DNA of 64,000 nt, taken from assembly GCA_963824085.1 (NCBI GenBank), contig CAWGNT010000015.1, positions 310,001-374,000 on the forward strand. The letters run 5' to 3'. Shown piece by piece: positions 7,790 to 17,000 of the stretch. The DNA is from JARRNE01 sp963824085. Its GTDB lineage: Bacteria; Pseudomonadota; Gammaproteobacteria; Chromatiales; Chromatiaceae. The notes under the pieces were generated by a model, which was not told the DNA's origin, made no database searches, and was given only the letters and a program-made list of their open reading frames with translations. The stretch's first letter is position 1. Each line of letters starts with the position of its first letter. A program made the position numbers and the translations under genes.

Positions 7790-8731
7790 GTGACCGCCAT
7801 CACCGCTCACGATCGTCTCTTCGACCAGGACGACCCGGTACGCCGCGCCATCTGGGTGTTGCCACTGGCGATGCTGCTGGTGCTGCTGGCTTTGCTTGGC
7901 TTCGGCATGATGCTGAAACGCCCGATGCAGAAAGCGCCGCCGCCACCGCCGATCCGCGCCGAAATCTACGAACTGCCGGGCAAGGTCGGTCCCAAGCCCC
8001 GGGCCGAGAGTCCGGCCATGGGCCGGGCGGCGCCGAAAGCGGATCGGCCCGCGCCGACGTCCCCGAAGACGCCGCCCAAGACCGTTACCGCACCGCCAGT
8101 GCCGAAACTGTCCCCTGTTACGCCTGCCGCCCCGCCCAAGGCAGCGACGGCAAACATTGAAAAGCAGGAACCCAAGCGTTCGGTACCGGCCAAGCTGCCC
8201 AAGCGGCACGGCGAAATCGTGGAACGCGCCGTGCCAAGACCCAAGCTCAAGTCCAGGCTCAAATCGCGGGCGGCCAAACCGAAACCAATGCCGGAGTTGG
8301 TCAAACCGGCGCAACCTGAACCGCCGCGGCACCTGAGCTGGGCGCAGTTGAGTGCGCAGATTCATGAAGAAGTGCAGTCCACGGTGAAGCGGCAGGCAGT
8401 CGAGCGGATCCGCAACCCCGACAGTATGGTTGCGCGCTACTATCTGGCCTCGGTGTTGAGAAAGCTCGAACGGGTGGGTCAAGTGACCTATCAGGCGAGC
8501 ATGGTCGGCGAGGCGGTGGTGGCGATTGAAATCGGGCCTTCAGGCGAGTTGCTGGGTCTGCAGCTGGCCAACTCGTCCGGTCAGCAGCGCATCGATGACT
8601 ACGCCCGGCAGATCGTGCGCATGTCGGTTCCCTTCGCACCGTTTCCCAAGGATTTGGAAAAGGAAACGCCCAAGCTTAGCATCGTCGTGCACATGGATTT
8701 CCAGGGCTACCGTGCAGTCCAGGCCAACTGA
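7790..8731 (+). CDS. tonB: TonB-family energy transducer
   Basis: 313 residues from a GTG at 7790. One N-terminal membrane helix (AIWVLPLAMLLVLLALLGFG) is followed by a long Pro/Lys-rich periplasm-spanning linker and a C-terminal TonB domain (VGQVTYQASMVGEAVVAIEI and KLSIVVHMDFQGYR). TonB couples the proton-motive force to outer-membrane receptors for iron complexes or vitamin B12. No receptor gene is next to it, so the cargo is unknown. Confidence 0.88.
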   Translation: MTAITAHDRLFDQDDPVRRAIWVLPLAMLLVLLALLGFGMMLKRPMQKAPPPPPIRAEIYELPGKVGPKPRAESPAMGRAAPKADRPAPTSPKTPPKTVTAPPVPKLSPVTPAAPPKAATANIEKQEPKRSVPAKLPKRHGEIVERAVPRPKLKSRLKSRAAKPKPMPELVKPAQPEPPRHLSWAQLSAQIHEEVQSTVKRQAVERIRNPDSMVARYYLASVLRKLERVGQVTYQASMVGEAVVAIEIGPSGELLGLQLANSSGQQRIDDYARQIVRMSVPFAPFPKDLEKETPKLSIVVHMDFQGYRAVQAN

Positions 8732-8780
8732 TCCGGACTGTTCGGCCCGTCGGTCACTGGCGGTGGTAAAGCAGCTCAGT

Positions 8781-8815
8781 GGCAGTGGCAGTGGCAGTGG
8801 CAGTGGCAGTGGCAG
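8781..8815. repeat. Hexanucleotide tandem repeat (GGCAGT)n
   Basis: Five full GGCAGT units and a partial sixth lie about 50 bp after the tonB stop, before the IS6-type remnant. No coding role is visible. Confidence 0.9.
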
Positions 8816-8872
8816 GGAAGATATATCGCGCGGGCATTGTCAACTTGGTTGTCCGGGGGTCAGACTCGACTC

Positions 8873-9103
8873 ATGAGCAGCGGCACTCTTAGCTATCGCG
8901 GGTATCGGTACCCGCCACAGGTCATCAGCCATGTGGTGTGGCTGTATCACCGCTTCTGCCTGAGTCTTCGTGATGTCGAGGACATTATGGCCGAGCGGGG
9001 GATCTTGATCTCCTACGAGACGGTGAGACAGTGGTGCCGTAAATTCGGGCCGACATTTGCGCGGGCGGCGAAGCGCCGCGCTGGTCGACTTGGGGACACC
9101 TTG
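8873..9103 (+). pseudogene. IS6-family transposase 5' fragment
   Basis: From an ATG at 8873 about 77 residues match the N-terminal helix-turn-helix part of IS6-family transposases: YRGYRYPPQVISHVVWLYH, RFCLSLRDVEDIMAERG, and SYETVRQWCRKFG. The DDE catalytic domain is missing; the sequence changes abruptly after GRLGDT, shortly before the end of the opposing helicase gene. It is an IS remnant. Confidence 0.8.
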
Positions 9104-9119
9104 CGGACATACAGACGCC

Positions 9120-10956
9120 TCAAGCCGCCATCGCCGCCCCGGTCTCGGCAATGCGCCGCACGAAAGGGGATTCCCTGTGGTAAGTCATGACCAGGCGGTC
9201 CATCGCCCGCGTCATGGCAACGTAGGCGAGCCGGACCTCTTCGGCTAGATCGTCGTTCTCGTAGGGCAGATAGCCAAGCCCCGGAATGGCGACGATGGGA
9301 AACTCCAGGCCCTTGCTAGAGTGGAAGGTGACGATGGTGACCGCGTCCCGCTCCGCTGCCTGCGGTGCGCGCCTTGCGCGTCCAACGAGCCAATTGACCG
9401 GAATGCCCGCTATCCGCAGGGCACTGGCCGCCTCCTCGCCCATGAAACGGGACCGGTAGATAACCGCCATGTCCGCCCAGGATGCGCCGTCGGCCTTCAG
9501 TGCCCGAAAGTGCCCGACGATGTGCTGGAGCTCCTGTTTGAAGCTCGCCCGGCGGACGATCTCCGGCGGCGGGCCGTGGCGGTCCGCGCTCTCCGGGGCC
9601 AGCAGCGGGATGCCGTCGTCGTCCGCATCGCTGGGTGACAGCAGGTCCTTGGCGAAGGTGTAGGCGACCTCCAGCACCTCGGCGGTGTTGCGGTAGTTCA
9701 GCCGCAGGATAGTGGTGCGGCCCTGGGCGTCGATACCGACACTGCGGAAGCTGAAGCGCCTGTGGTGGCTGCCGTAGATGTTCTGGGCGTCGTCGTAGAG
9801 CAGCAGAAGCGAGCGGGTGTCCGGATCGACCATGCGGGCAGCGAGGGTCAGCCATTCCGGCCGGAAGTCATGCCCTTCATCGATCAGGACTGCACCGTAC
9901 TGACCGGCCGGCACCTGTGTCCGCTGGACGGCGTCGGCCAGGCGGTCCACGAGCGCTGCGACGTAGCCATCACCATTCTGCTCCGGCGGCAGCGGCACGT
10001 GGTAGTGAACGAGCTGATCCCGGCACCAGCCGTGGAAGTTGCGCACCTGGACGCGGTCGCCGATACCTTTGTCGCGCAACAGCTCGGTCAGAGTGCGATG
10101 CGAGGGCCTTGTTGTAGCAGAGAACGAGGATCGGCTTGGTCAACACCCGCGCCAGGTGCAGGCACCGGTAGATCAGGATCATGGTCTTGCCCGATCCGGC
10201 CACGCCGTGGATCACCCGATGACCGTCGCCGAGGCTGCGGGCGAGCTGCTCCTGCTGCAGATCCATGATCCGCAGGATGTCCGGGAGTGCCTCGGCGGGG
10301 TCACCGGCGGCAAAAAGGTCGCCTTGCTCGATCCGAATCTCCGGGAAAAGGTGCCAGCGGATCCGATCGATCTGGGGAAGGCTGAGGACGCGACCGAAGG
10401 CCCAGGGGAACATCTGCCACAGGCGCTCCTGGAACTGCTCCGCGTCCACGGCCGCCGTCAGCTCGTCCTGGCAGATGACCCGGCTCGGCGGCAGGACCTC
10501 CCCGAGGTTGGTGGACTCGAACTGGCGGCGCGCGATGCGCGAGAGCACGACGCCGTAGCTCCAGGGGAAGATGGGCCGGCCGCGGTGCGCGGCCCCTTCG
10601 GGCTCAACAAGCTGGGGATCGCGTTCCAGCAGGTTGGCGATGGCCTGTGCGTAGGCCCGGGCCTGCTCGAAGGGGTTGGTGACAATCTTGACCCCTCTGT
10701 TCGTCAGGAGGGTTACGCGCGTCTTGTCGATCGAGCGAATGTTGTCCAGGAGCCAATCCTTCACCTCCAGCACGAGCAGCCCCCGGCGGGGGTGCAGGAT
10801 GACGAAGTCCGGGTGGAACCCGGACCCACCGATGGGGACGTCGTACCAGAGGAGATAGTCGTCTTCGAGCTTGCTCTGAAGGGCAAATGCCAGGCGCCTT
10901 TCGCCGCCCGTCATGCGTGACCCGCAGCTGCCCAGGGAAGGAATGAGCGTCGCCAT
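9120..10956 (-). pseudogene. NERD-domain UvrD/Rep-type helicase, one frameshift
   Basis: Two long frames join into one 610-residue helicase if one base is removed near 10097. The N-terminal part is a NERD nuclease-related domain (HPDFVILHPRRGLLVLEVKDW), followed by Walker A (HGVAGSGKTMIL). The second frame has the Walker B-like VLIDEGHDF, helicase motif LRLNYRNTAEVLEVA, and C-terminal FHSSKGLEFPIVA and RLAYVAMTRAMDRL. Such proteins act on DNA ends and occur in defence islands. The break falls at YNKALA, after which RTLTELLRDKG resumes. It may be a real mutation or a sequencing error. A relic of the 3' part is at 11800-12027. Confidence 0.75.
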
Positions 10957-11359
10957 GTTTGTCTTCTTCTTCGGATCAGCCAGGAGTGCGCGCCGAGGAC
11001 AGGCCGCCGCGCGCGCATACGCTCCAGGATAGGCCCCGGGTCACGCTTCCGGTTGAGAGCGGGGTCACGGAACGGTGGGCCGAAATGGGCGTATGGCGCA
11101 GGACAGCGCCATGCGGAGCCTCCGACCGGGTGGGAACGAGGTCCGATGGCGCACACGCGAACCAATACGCTTACCACGCACCCAGGCTGCCAGGGACATC
11201 TCTTCGAGTCAGCACGTCGCTGGACCGGGTGCCAGGCAGACTGTTGCGCCCTTCTACTCGTCTGTCCGTATCTCGATGCACGCCGGTTAGACTTGTCCAA
11301 TGCGGAGGGGCAGGATCTGGCGGCCGACGAAGACGTTCCGCAAGGTGGGCAAATCCTCT
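10957..11359. other. Intergenic region, nothing recognised
   Basis: About 400 bp between the divergent helicase and the small gene at 11360. No homologous protein, repeat or RNA was recognised. Promoters for both genes should lie here. Confidence 0.4.
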
Positions 11360-11596
11360 GTGAAGACCACGAGATATTTTCAATCCGTTCGTGGACGGCC
11401 CGATCGGGCGGTAATCAAAGATGAGTGGATTCAACGCGCTATCGACAGTCCAGAACGAGAATACACGCAGGAAGACGGACGCATCCGGCGATGGGTGAAA
11501 ATTGAAGAAATGGCGGGCAGGCACCTGAGGGTGGTTCTACTGCCCGACGGGGAGACAGTCCATAACGCCTTTTTCGACAGAGGGTTCAAGCCATGA
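11360..11596 (+). CDS. Small toxin-like protein paired with DUF2283
   Basis: A GTG at 11360 gives a 78-residue protein beginning KTTRYFQSVRGRPD and containing IQRAIDSPEREY, DGRIRRWVKIEEM, RHLRVVLLPDGETVHNAF and DRGFKP. I recognise this as a recurrent small family (KTTRYF start, ETVHNAF end) found immediately upstream of DUF2283 genes. An ATG at 11300 would add 20 residues that the family lacks. The stop overlaps the next start (ATGA). Its size and pairing resemble a type II toxin, which is inference. Confidence 0.65.
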   Translation: MKTTRYFQSVRGRPDRAVIKDEWIQRAIDSPEREYTQEDGRIRRWVKIEEMAGRHLRVVLLPDGETVHNAFFDRGFKP

Positions 11597-11790
11597 AGCT
11601 AAGGTACTTCGAAGACACGGATACACTGTACATTGAGTTTCGTGGCGGCGACATTGCGGAAACCAGGGATCTTGATGAAAACACGGTGCTGGATGTCGAT
11701 GCCCAGGGAAACGTCTGTGCAATCACATTGGAGCACGCGAGCCAGCGTACGGACGTGAGACATTTGACAGTGGAAGGGATTGCAGCATAA
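11593..11790 (+). CDS. DUF2283 domain protein
   Basis: This 65-residue protein matches DUF2283: YFEDTDTLYIEF, then VLDVDAQGNVCAITLEHAS. Translation is coupled to the upstream 78-residue gene by a four-base overlap. DUF2283 proteins are commonly the small acidic partner in such pairs. An antitoxin-like role is inferred, not shown. Confidence 0.8.
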   Translation: MKLRYFEDTDTLYIEFRGGDIAETRDLDENTVLDVDAQGNVCAITLEHASQRTDVRHLTVEGIAA

Positions 11791-11799
11791 CGCACTCCA

Positions 11800-12027
11800 A
11801 GGCGACGCCCTCCGGGAGCCGCGTTTCCCGGGACAGGCCATCACCGGGCGGCCCATCGCGCCGGTCAGCTGGGACCGGGAGAGGCGCACATCTTCAGCGA
11901 GGTCGTCCTTTTCCTCGGGCAAGCAGCCACGCCTCGGGATGGCGACGACGGAGACCCTGTCGCGCTCGAGTGCCTGCGCCATGCACCCTACCGTTCCCAC
12001 CAATAAATTGACCGGAATGCCCGCTAT
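11800..12027 (-). pseudogene. Relic of the 3' end of a UvrD-type helicase
   Basis: The readable text IAGIPVNLLVG, then VVAIPRRGCLP, then DDLAEDVRL and TGAMGRPVM parallels IAGIPVNWLVG, VAIPGLGYLP, DDLAEEVRL and TRAMDRLVM of the helicase at 9120. The FHSSKGLEF motif is deleted and many residues have changed, so this is an old decayed paralogue or an old duplicate. Confidence 0.7.
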
Positions 12028-12118
12028 GGGCGGGGCGCCTCCAGCGGTCCGCCGACTGCTATTCGTCAGCCTGGCCGTTGCGGTCGCGGTAATGGCGCGG
12101 ATCGGCGGCTGTGCCTCG

Positions 12119-12346
12119 CTACGAGGGAGCCCGTCTCGCGTGGGCAATCTCCCCGGGGCCCGCCGGGCGGATTTGTTCGGCCGACAGGGTCAGCACAGCC
12201 AGCGTTTGCCCGCCCAACGTCATGAGCTCGACCTCGTAGGCCGCTCCCTTTGCGTGGACCATCACAACCGTGCCGATGTCCCCCGCTCCGAGCCTAGCCG
12301 TGTCGATGTCGTGTGTCAGGACGATGTTGGAATGCGCTTCGATCAT
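12119..12346 (-). CDS. DUF4926 domain protein, second copy
   Basis: 75 residues, very close to the protein at 3270-3494 (NIVLTHDIDTARLGAGDIG, TVVMVHAKGAAYEVEL, GGQTLAVLTLSAEQIRP). The frame is intact, but the DUF6883 and DUF2442 partners are absent: downstream is the helicase relic and upstream is unrelated sequence. As a solitary member it may be an orphan left after deletion of the rest of a module. Confidence 0.7.
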   Translation of the reverse strand: MIEAHSNIVLTHDIDTARLGAGDIGTVVMVHAKGAAYEVELMTLGGQTLAVLTLSAEQIRPAGPGEIAHARRAPS

Positions 12347-12474
12347 GGGTTATTTCCGGTGGCGTCCTGTCTTGATACACGTCTCGACCGCCAGACGATG
12401 TCGAATTTGGGTCTTGCGACCAATTGACTGCAGCTGCACGCGTTGCCCGGCGAGCGGGATTCGTTCTTGTCGCG

Positions 12475-12666
12475 TCAGGCACCCTGGATACGCGCAAGCT
12501 CGGGGCGCGGTTTCTGGCGGGCGTGCCAAATGTCGTAGGCCAACTGCTGCGCAAGCCAGACCTCTGCCCGGGCACCGCGCTGCTCGCCCAGCCAGGCCTC
12601 GAGGCGAAGGGCCATGTCCGGCGAGACCACAGCACGTCCGTTGAGGACGCGCGACAGGTAGCCGCC
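12475..12666 (-). pseudogene. HigA-type antitoxin, 5' truncated
   Basis: The C-terminal two thirds of an XRE-type HigA antitoxin are readable: GYLSRVLNGRAVVSPDMALR, LEAWLGEQRG, EVWLAQQLAYDIWHARQK, then a stop at 12475-12477. The first helices and the start codon are missing. No HigB toxin gene is beside it. Confidence 0.7.
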
Positions 12667-12806
12667 GGACCGGCGCCTACGGGGTTAAGTGCACGCATAG
12701 AGGCGCCTCGCCAGGCGACGACGATGACGGCATCCCGGGTTGGTGCGCGCGTCGCACAGCGTACGCGACTACCTCGTTCCAGCGTAACTTGCGGATACAA
12801 GCGCTC

Positions 12807-12968
12807 GATCGCGGCCGGAGGGCCGCTCCTACAGGGGCTGGAAAGCCGCTCCTACACGGGCCCGCGCTATCGTGAGAGCGACCCTCTGGTCGCGATTCCA
12901 GCGCTTGCGGCAAGGCAGACGCGCAGCCGAACGCAGGCGCCTGATCGCGGCCAGAGGGCCGCTCCTAC
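12807..12968. repeat. Dispersed repeat cluster around GATCGCGGCC
   Basis: Two direct copies of GATCGCGGCC followed by a 16-base AGAGGGCCGCTCCTAC-like end lie at 12807-12832 and 12943-12968. An inverted partial copy (CCCTCTGGTCGCGATT) lies at about 12880-12897, and a short GCCGCTCCTACA at about 12844. This is a typical intergenic repeat class in gammaproteobacteria; no gene is seen in it. Confidence 0.65.
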
Positions 12969-13023
12969 GGGAGGGAGCCGATGGCTGTTTCCGGCACGAG
13001 TGCTGAGGTACTGAGATTCCCAA

Positions 13024-13160
13024 GGTGATTGAGCTACAGGAGATGTGAGCGATGTTGGCCGAACGCGTCAAGAATTGGACTGAAGGAGTGGCAGGGCCGT
13101 GAGCAAGGGCTCGATCAGGGGGAGAGAAACCGCCAACGCTTTGCGCCGGCCGGAAAGCGC
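13024..13160 (+). pseudogene. Possible Rpn/YhgA-type transposase-nuclease 3' remnant
   Basis: In frame with two stops one reads ELQEM, stop, AMLAERVKNWTEGVAGP, and in the next frame EQGLDQGERN. The AMLAERV..WTE text followed by a Gln/Gly-rich EQGL run is characteristic of the C-terminal end of Rpn-family PD-(D/E)XK proteins. The rest of the gene is missing. Confidence 0.4.
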
Positions 13161-13192
13161 ATATTGGGCCGGAGCAAGCATCACCGCCGGGT

Positions 13193-13378
13193 TCATTCCG
13201 CTTCAATACCAAGTTGTTGACGAATCAATCTACATAGACTTCCCTTGATCTCAGGATGGCGCGGCACCGGAGCTTGCCTTCCGGTGTTCGGACTTGCGTA
13301 GATGTCGTGTTTGTTTCCGTGGCGCTTCAAGTATCAGCCAGCCGCAATCAATTCGCGAACGAACTGTCCGCGCTTCAT
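13193..13378 (-). pseudogene. hicA: HicA toxin gene with premature stop
   Basis: The start overlaps the hicB stop (ATGA). The reading MKRGQFVRELIAAG is followed by TGA at 13334-13336, then continues in the same frame as YLKRHGNKHDIYASP, PVPRHPEIKGSLCR and LIRQQLGIEAE. Only one codon is wrong: family members have Cys or Trp there, one base away from TGA. The catalytic His (KRHGNKHDIY) lies beyond the stop, so no active toxin should be made unless the stop is read through. Confidence 0.8.
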
Positions 13379-13584
13379 GCAACGTCAACAAATATATCTT
13401 TTGTCTTCGCCGTTGGATGCTCCAAGTGGCTTGCATCCTCAGCAATCATCCGATACGCGTCAGCGATGTTTTGTTCCAGCTCGGCAAGCGTCTCGCCCTG
13501 GCTGAATACGCCAGGCACCTCCTTTAGCCTGCCGACATACCACCCCTCGTCTTCCCAGAATTCCAGCGTAAATTGATGCTTCAT
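13375..13584 (-). CDS. hicB: HicB-family antitoxin
   Basis: This 69-residue protein has the HicB half-RNase-H-like fold pattern: FTLEFWEDEGWYVGRLKEVP, GVFSQGETLAELEQNIADAY. It is intact and precedes the stop-containing hicA gene. Such small HicB proteins bind HicA directly. With its toxin inactive it may be kept for immunity against homologous systems or may simply be decaying. Confidence 0.8.
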   Translation of the reverse strand: MKHQFTLEFWEDEGWYVGRLKEVPGVFSQGETLAELEQNIADAYRMIAEDASHLEHPTAKTKDIFVDVA

Positions 13585-13599
13585 CTTTCGGTCGCCTCC

Positions 13600-13845
13600 T
13601 CCTTACGCTCGCGATAGATTTCGTCCCGAATCCGGATTCACGGTGCACCCCGGAGCTCGTCAGTCAGTCCGCTGCCGCCATAGCTCGGAAAGTCGAGCTG
13701 GCAGCGCGCTGGCTGTCGCCGGGCCTGGAGGCTGCGCTGCAGGCCTTCTTACACCAGCGCACGGAGCGTGTGTGGCACCCTCCTGCCGGGCTACGCGCCG
13801 GGCCTGCTTAACCAGCTCGTCGGGAAGGTATATAGGGGTTTTCAT
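13600..13845 (-). pseudogene. VapB-type antitoxin relic
   Basis: The ATG at 13845 gives MKTPIYLPDELVKQARRVAR and QEGAT, then the frame is lost through a small insertion. Pieces of the normal tail (LTDELRGAP, RIRDEIYRERK) are readable further on. It is a diverged sister of the relic at 4379-4629. No vapC follows; the hicB gene comes next. Confidence 0.65.
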
Positions 13846-13881
13846 ACAGGTCTCCCGCATCCGAGATATGGTTCTACCATG

Positions 13882-13904
13882 TTGCCTGCCTTCCTGGGAG
13901 GCAA
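13882..13904. promoter_or_regulatory. Inverted repeat upstream of vapB relic
   Basis: TTGCCT and AGGCAA form a 6-bp inverted repeat with an 11-base spacer, in the same position as the repeat before the vapB gene at 4629. A candidate operator. Confidence 0.35.
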
Positions 13905-13971
13905 GAGCGGGGACCCTCGGTCCCGGCTCAAACGCAACTCACGGTCGATCTGACGTGCGCAGGGCGATAAC

Positions 13972-14062
13972 AGATCCTCGCCTGCGCGGGGATGACGAAG
14001 GACCGGCCGGGGTGCTGGTGCGGCTGCCGCAGGAATGCCCGCCTGCGCGTGGATGACGGGGC
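13972..14062. repeat. Dispersed repeat pair (CATCC.CGCGCAGGCG type)
   Basis: Two copies of a common genomic repeat, read on the minus strand as CATCCACGCGCAGGCGGGCA and CATCCCCGCGCAGGCGAGGA, lie between the vapB relic and the end of the yhaN-like gene. No gene is seen. Confidence 0.6.
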
Positions 14063-14065
14063 CAC

Positions 14066-17000
14066 TCACCCTGCCAGCTCATGAACAAAAACCTGGGAGG
14101 TTCTGTCCTTCAGTTCTGTCGCCTCCTGGACAACGCGGTCGTGATGGGTAAACAAGATGACCTGGGTCTTGGCGGAAAAGTCAGCCAGGGCGTCGAGCGT
14201 GGCGCGCGAGCGGTCATCGTCGAACTGGATCAGGATGTCGTCGACGATAAAGGGCAAGGGCTCCGCACTCTCGAGGTAGTGATCGAGGGTTGCCAGCCGC
14301 AGCGCCAGGTACAGTTGGTCGCGGGTACCGGTGCTCATGGCTTCGACCCGCAGCCTCTCGCCGGTCGATCTCAGGCCGACGAGAACCGGCTGGTCGGACT
14401 CGTCGAAGTCGCTCTCGATGGTGGTGAGGGATCCGCAGGTGAGTTTCCGGAAATAGGCGCCAGCCCGCGACAGGATCGGATCCCGGTGCTTGCGCCGAAA
14501 GCGCTCGATCTCGTCACGCAGCACCCGCGCTGCGAGCCGCAGGCGCACGTAATGCTCGGCGTGCCCTCGCAGCTCCGATAACGTCTGTTGCGCCTGTTCG
14601 GCCAGGGCCGAGGCTTCATCCGTGCCGGCCATCGACTGGAAGTGTCGTTCGGCGCCGAGCTTCTGCTCAAGCTGCCTCTCCCGTGCAGGACGCAGCTCCT
14701 GCTCGATCCGCTCTATGAGGGCCGTCAGCTCCGCGAGCACCGAATCCCGGTCAACTTCCGCGGCCTCGCTCTGGAGTGCTTCGATGCTCAGACCATCCCC
14801 ACCCTCGACCAGCTCGGTCTCGACCGCGCGGAGCTGCTTCGAGAGATCCGTGTGCGCCAGGAAACGTCGTTCAACGGCCTCCAGCTCATCCGCGCTTTGG
14901 CAACCGGCCTGCCGGCAGAGCTCACCGAGCACCTCTTCCGCCGCGCGTATGACCGCATCGGCATCGCGTATCTCACCTTCGGCTTGCTGCGCCTGCTTCT
15001 GGAGCTCGTCGAGGCGGGTCTTGGCCTCTCGCTGGGTGTTCAGACGTGAATCGAGCTGAAGAATGGCTTCGCCGACCGGACGACCTGCGAGGTCCGGAGC
15101 CAGCCTCGCCATCAAGGCACTTACATCGCGCTCGAAGTCTTGTGCCTCGTGGTCGATTCCGTCGATGCGAAGCCGCAGCTCCTTCGCCTCGTCCACCAGC
15201 TTCAGGACATCCGAAATCGCTTGGAGGTAGTCCGATACCTCGCCGGGCGAGGCCTTCTGCCCGCGTCCCAGCTCCTGCATGAGCCCTGTCCAGTCGGACG
15301 ACCAGGAGGCAAGCTCCTCCTCGGCTCGCGCCACCTCGCCCTCCAGCTGCCGCTGCGAATCTTCCAACTCCGCGACGGTCTCTTCCAGAGCCGTCCGGCG
15401 ACGCGCGGTTTGTTCGAGGGAGTCCAGACAGGACTCGGCATGGTCAAGGAGCAGTCTCAGCTCGCATTGCTCGACGGCTTCCGGTTGCGTCTGCCCGCAG
15501 GCCGCGAGGGCGCCGCACAGATTCCTGCGCTGGGTTTCCCGGTTCCGTTGCAGGGCATCCGCCTTCCCCCGCAGCTCGTCGCTACGACCCGCCTTGTCGC
15601 GGAGCAGCGATGCCTTCGCCAGCCAGGCCGACATCTCGCGGGGAGGGAGCGGCGATATGCCGGTCGCCTTCCAGGCATCCTTCCATGACCGCTCGTGCGC
15701 CGAACGCTTTTCCGCGACAGTCTGCAACGCGACCTCGGCATCCGCGTTACGCTGGCGGCAGGCTTCGAGCCTCGCTTGAGCGGCCGCCTGCTCATGGACG
15801 CGCTGTGACTCGCGGCGAAGCCGATCCGCAATCTCGTCGGCTCCGGCAACTTCCGCCTCGAAGACATCGGGCAGGGGCTGACCGTCCGTGTAGGACGCCG
15901 AGTCGGCCGCCACATCTTCTCCGTCGATCCACTGCCGCCTCAAGAGCTGCCACCCCTGGTCTCGTCGTTCGCGGGCGCTCTGCAGCTCCGTCTCGGTTGG
16001 TATCTCACCCACCAGGCGCAGGGCCAGCAGCCCCTCCTCCGTTTGTCGCTGCTCCTTGCTTGCTTCGGAGATCGAATCCTCCAACCGGCGCTTCTCTTCC
16101 TCGACTGCGCCGAATTCCTCTGCGAAGCGTTGCAGCGTCTCCCCGCTGGGCAGAGGCGCCCGCATCAGCTCCGAAAGGGGACGGGTCCAGAGTCCCAGGG
16201 ATTCAAGATCACGCTGACAGGCATCTTCGTGGCGGCCGAGCTCCGCGTGCGCCTCTGCAATGGAGCTGTCCAGGTCACCGGCTCGGCGCGCTTCGTCCAC
16301 CGCCTGCTGCAATGCCTCGTAGAATACCGGCGGAGGCAAACGGTTGAGCTCATCCCGCTTCTTTGCGAGCTTCCCTGCGGTCCCTTCTCTGCCCTCGCGT
16401 GCCTTTTTCACCGCCGACTGCAGGGCTTCCTGGCGCCCGCCGAGCTCGGTCGCGCGGCGTCGAAGCGCGAGCAAAGGGCGCAGATTCTCGACATCCTCGA
16501 GCGAGAGATCCGGACGGATCTCCGCGAACCGCTGCCGCCCCTGTTCGACCAATGTGGCCCGCCTGGCGACCAGCGCGGGCTTGTCACGAGCGGCCTTACG
16601 GTAGCCTCCCAGCCGATCCCGCAGCGCGTCGATGGCGTCCGCCTCTGTCAGCAGCTCCTCTGAAACCTCCAAGCCGGCCGCGTCTTGACGCAGCCCCTCC
16701 AGGCGGGCCCTCGCCTTGGAGCGCCCCTCCGCCGCAAGCCTTCGCTTCGAGAGTGCTTCCTCCCGTCGCTGTCCGAAGTCGTATTCGAGGACGGCAACAT
16801 CACCGAGGTCCGCGAGCTGCTCCCGGATATGATCGCGTCTGGCGAGGGCCGGCAAGGATCGGCGGATGCGCTCCAATGTGCTCCGGCGTTTCTCTTCCGC
16901 GGCCAGTCGGGCATCGGTCTCGGTCAACCGCGCCGCTGCCTCGTCCACGGCCGCCCGGGCCTCGTCCCAGTGGCGCGCCGAAAGGGACACATCTCGCTGC

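Noticed and set aside
8781..8815. (GGCAGT)n tract as a possible phase-variation switch
   Set aside because: It lies downstream of the tonB stop, outside any gene or plausible promoter, and a hexamer would not change frame.
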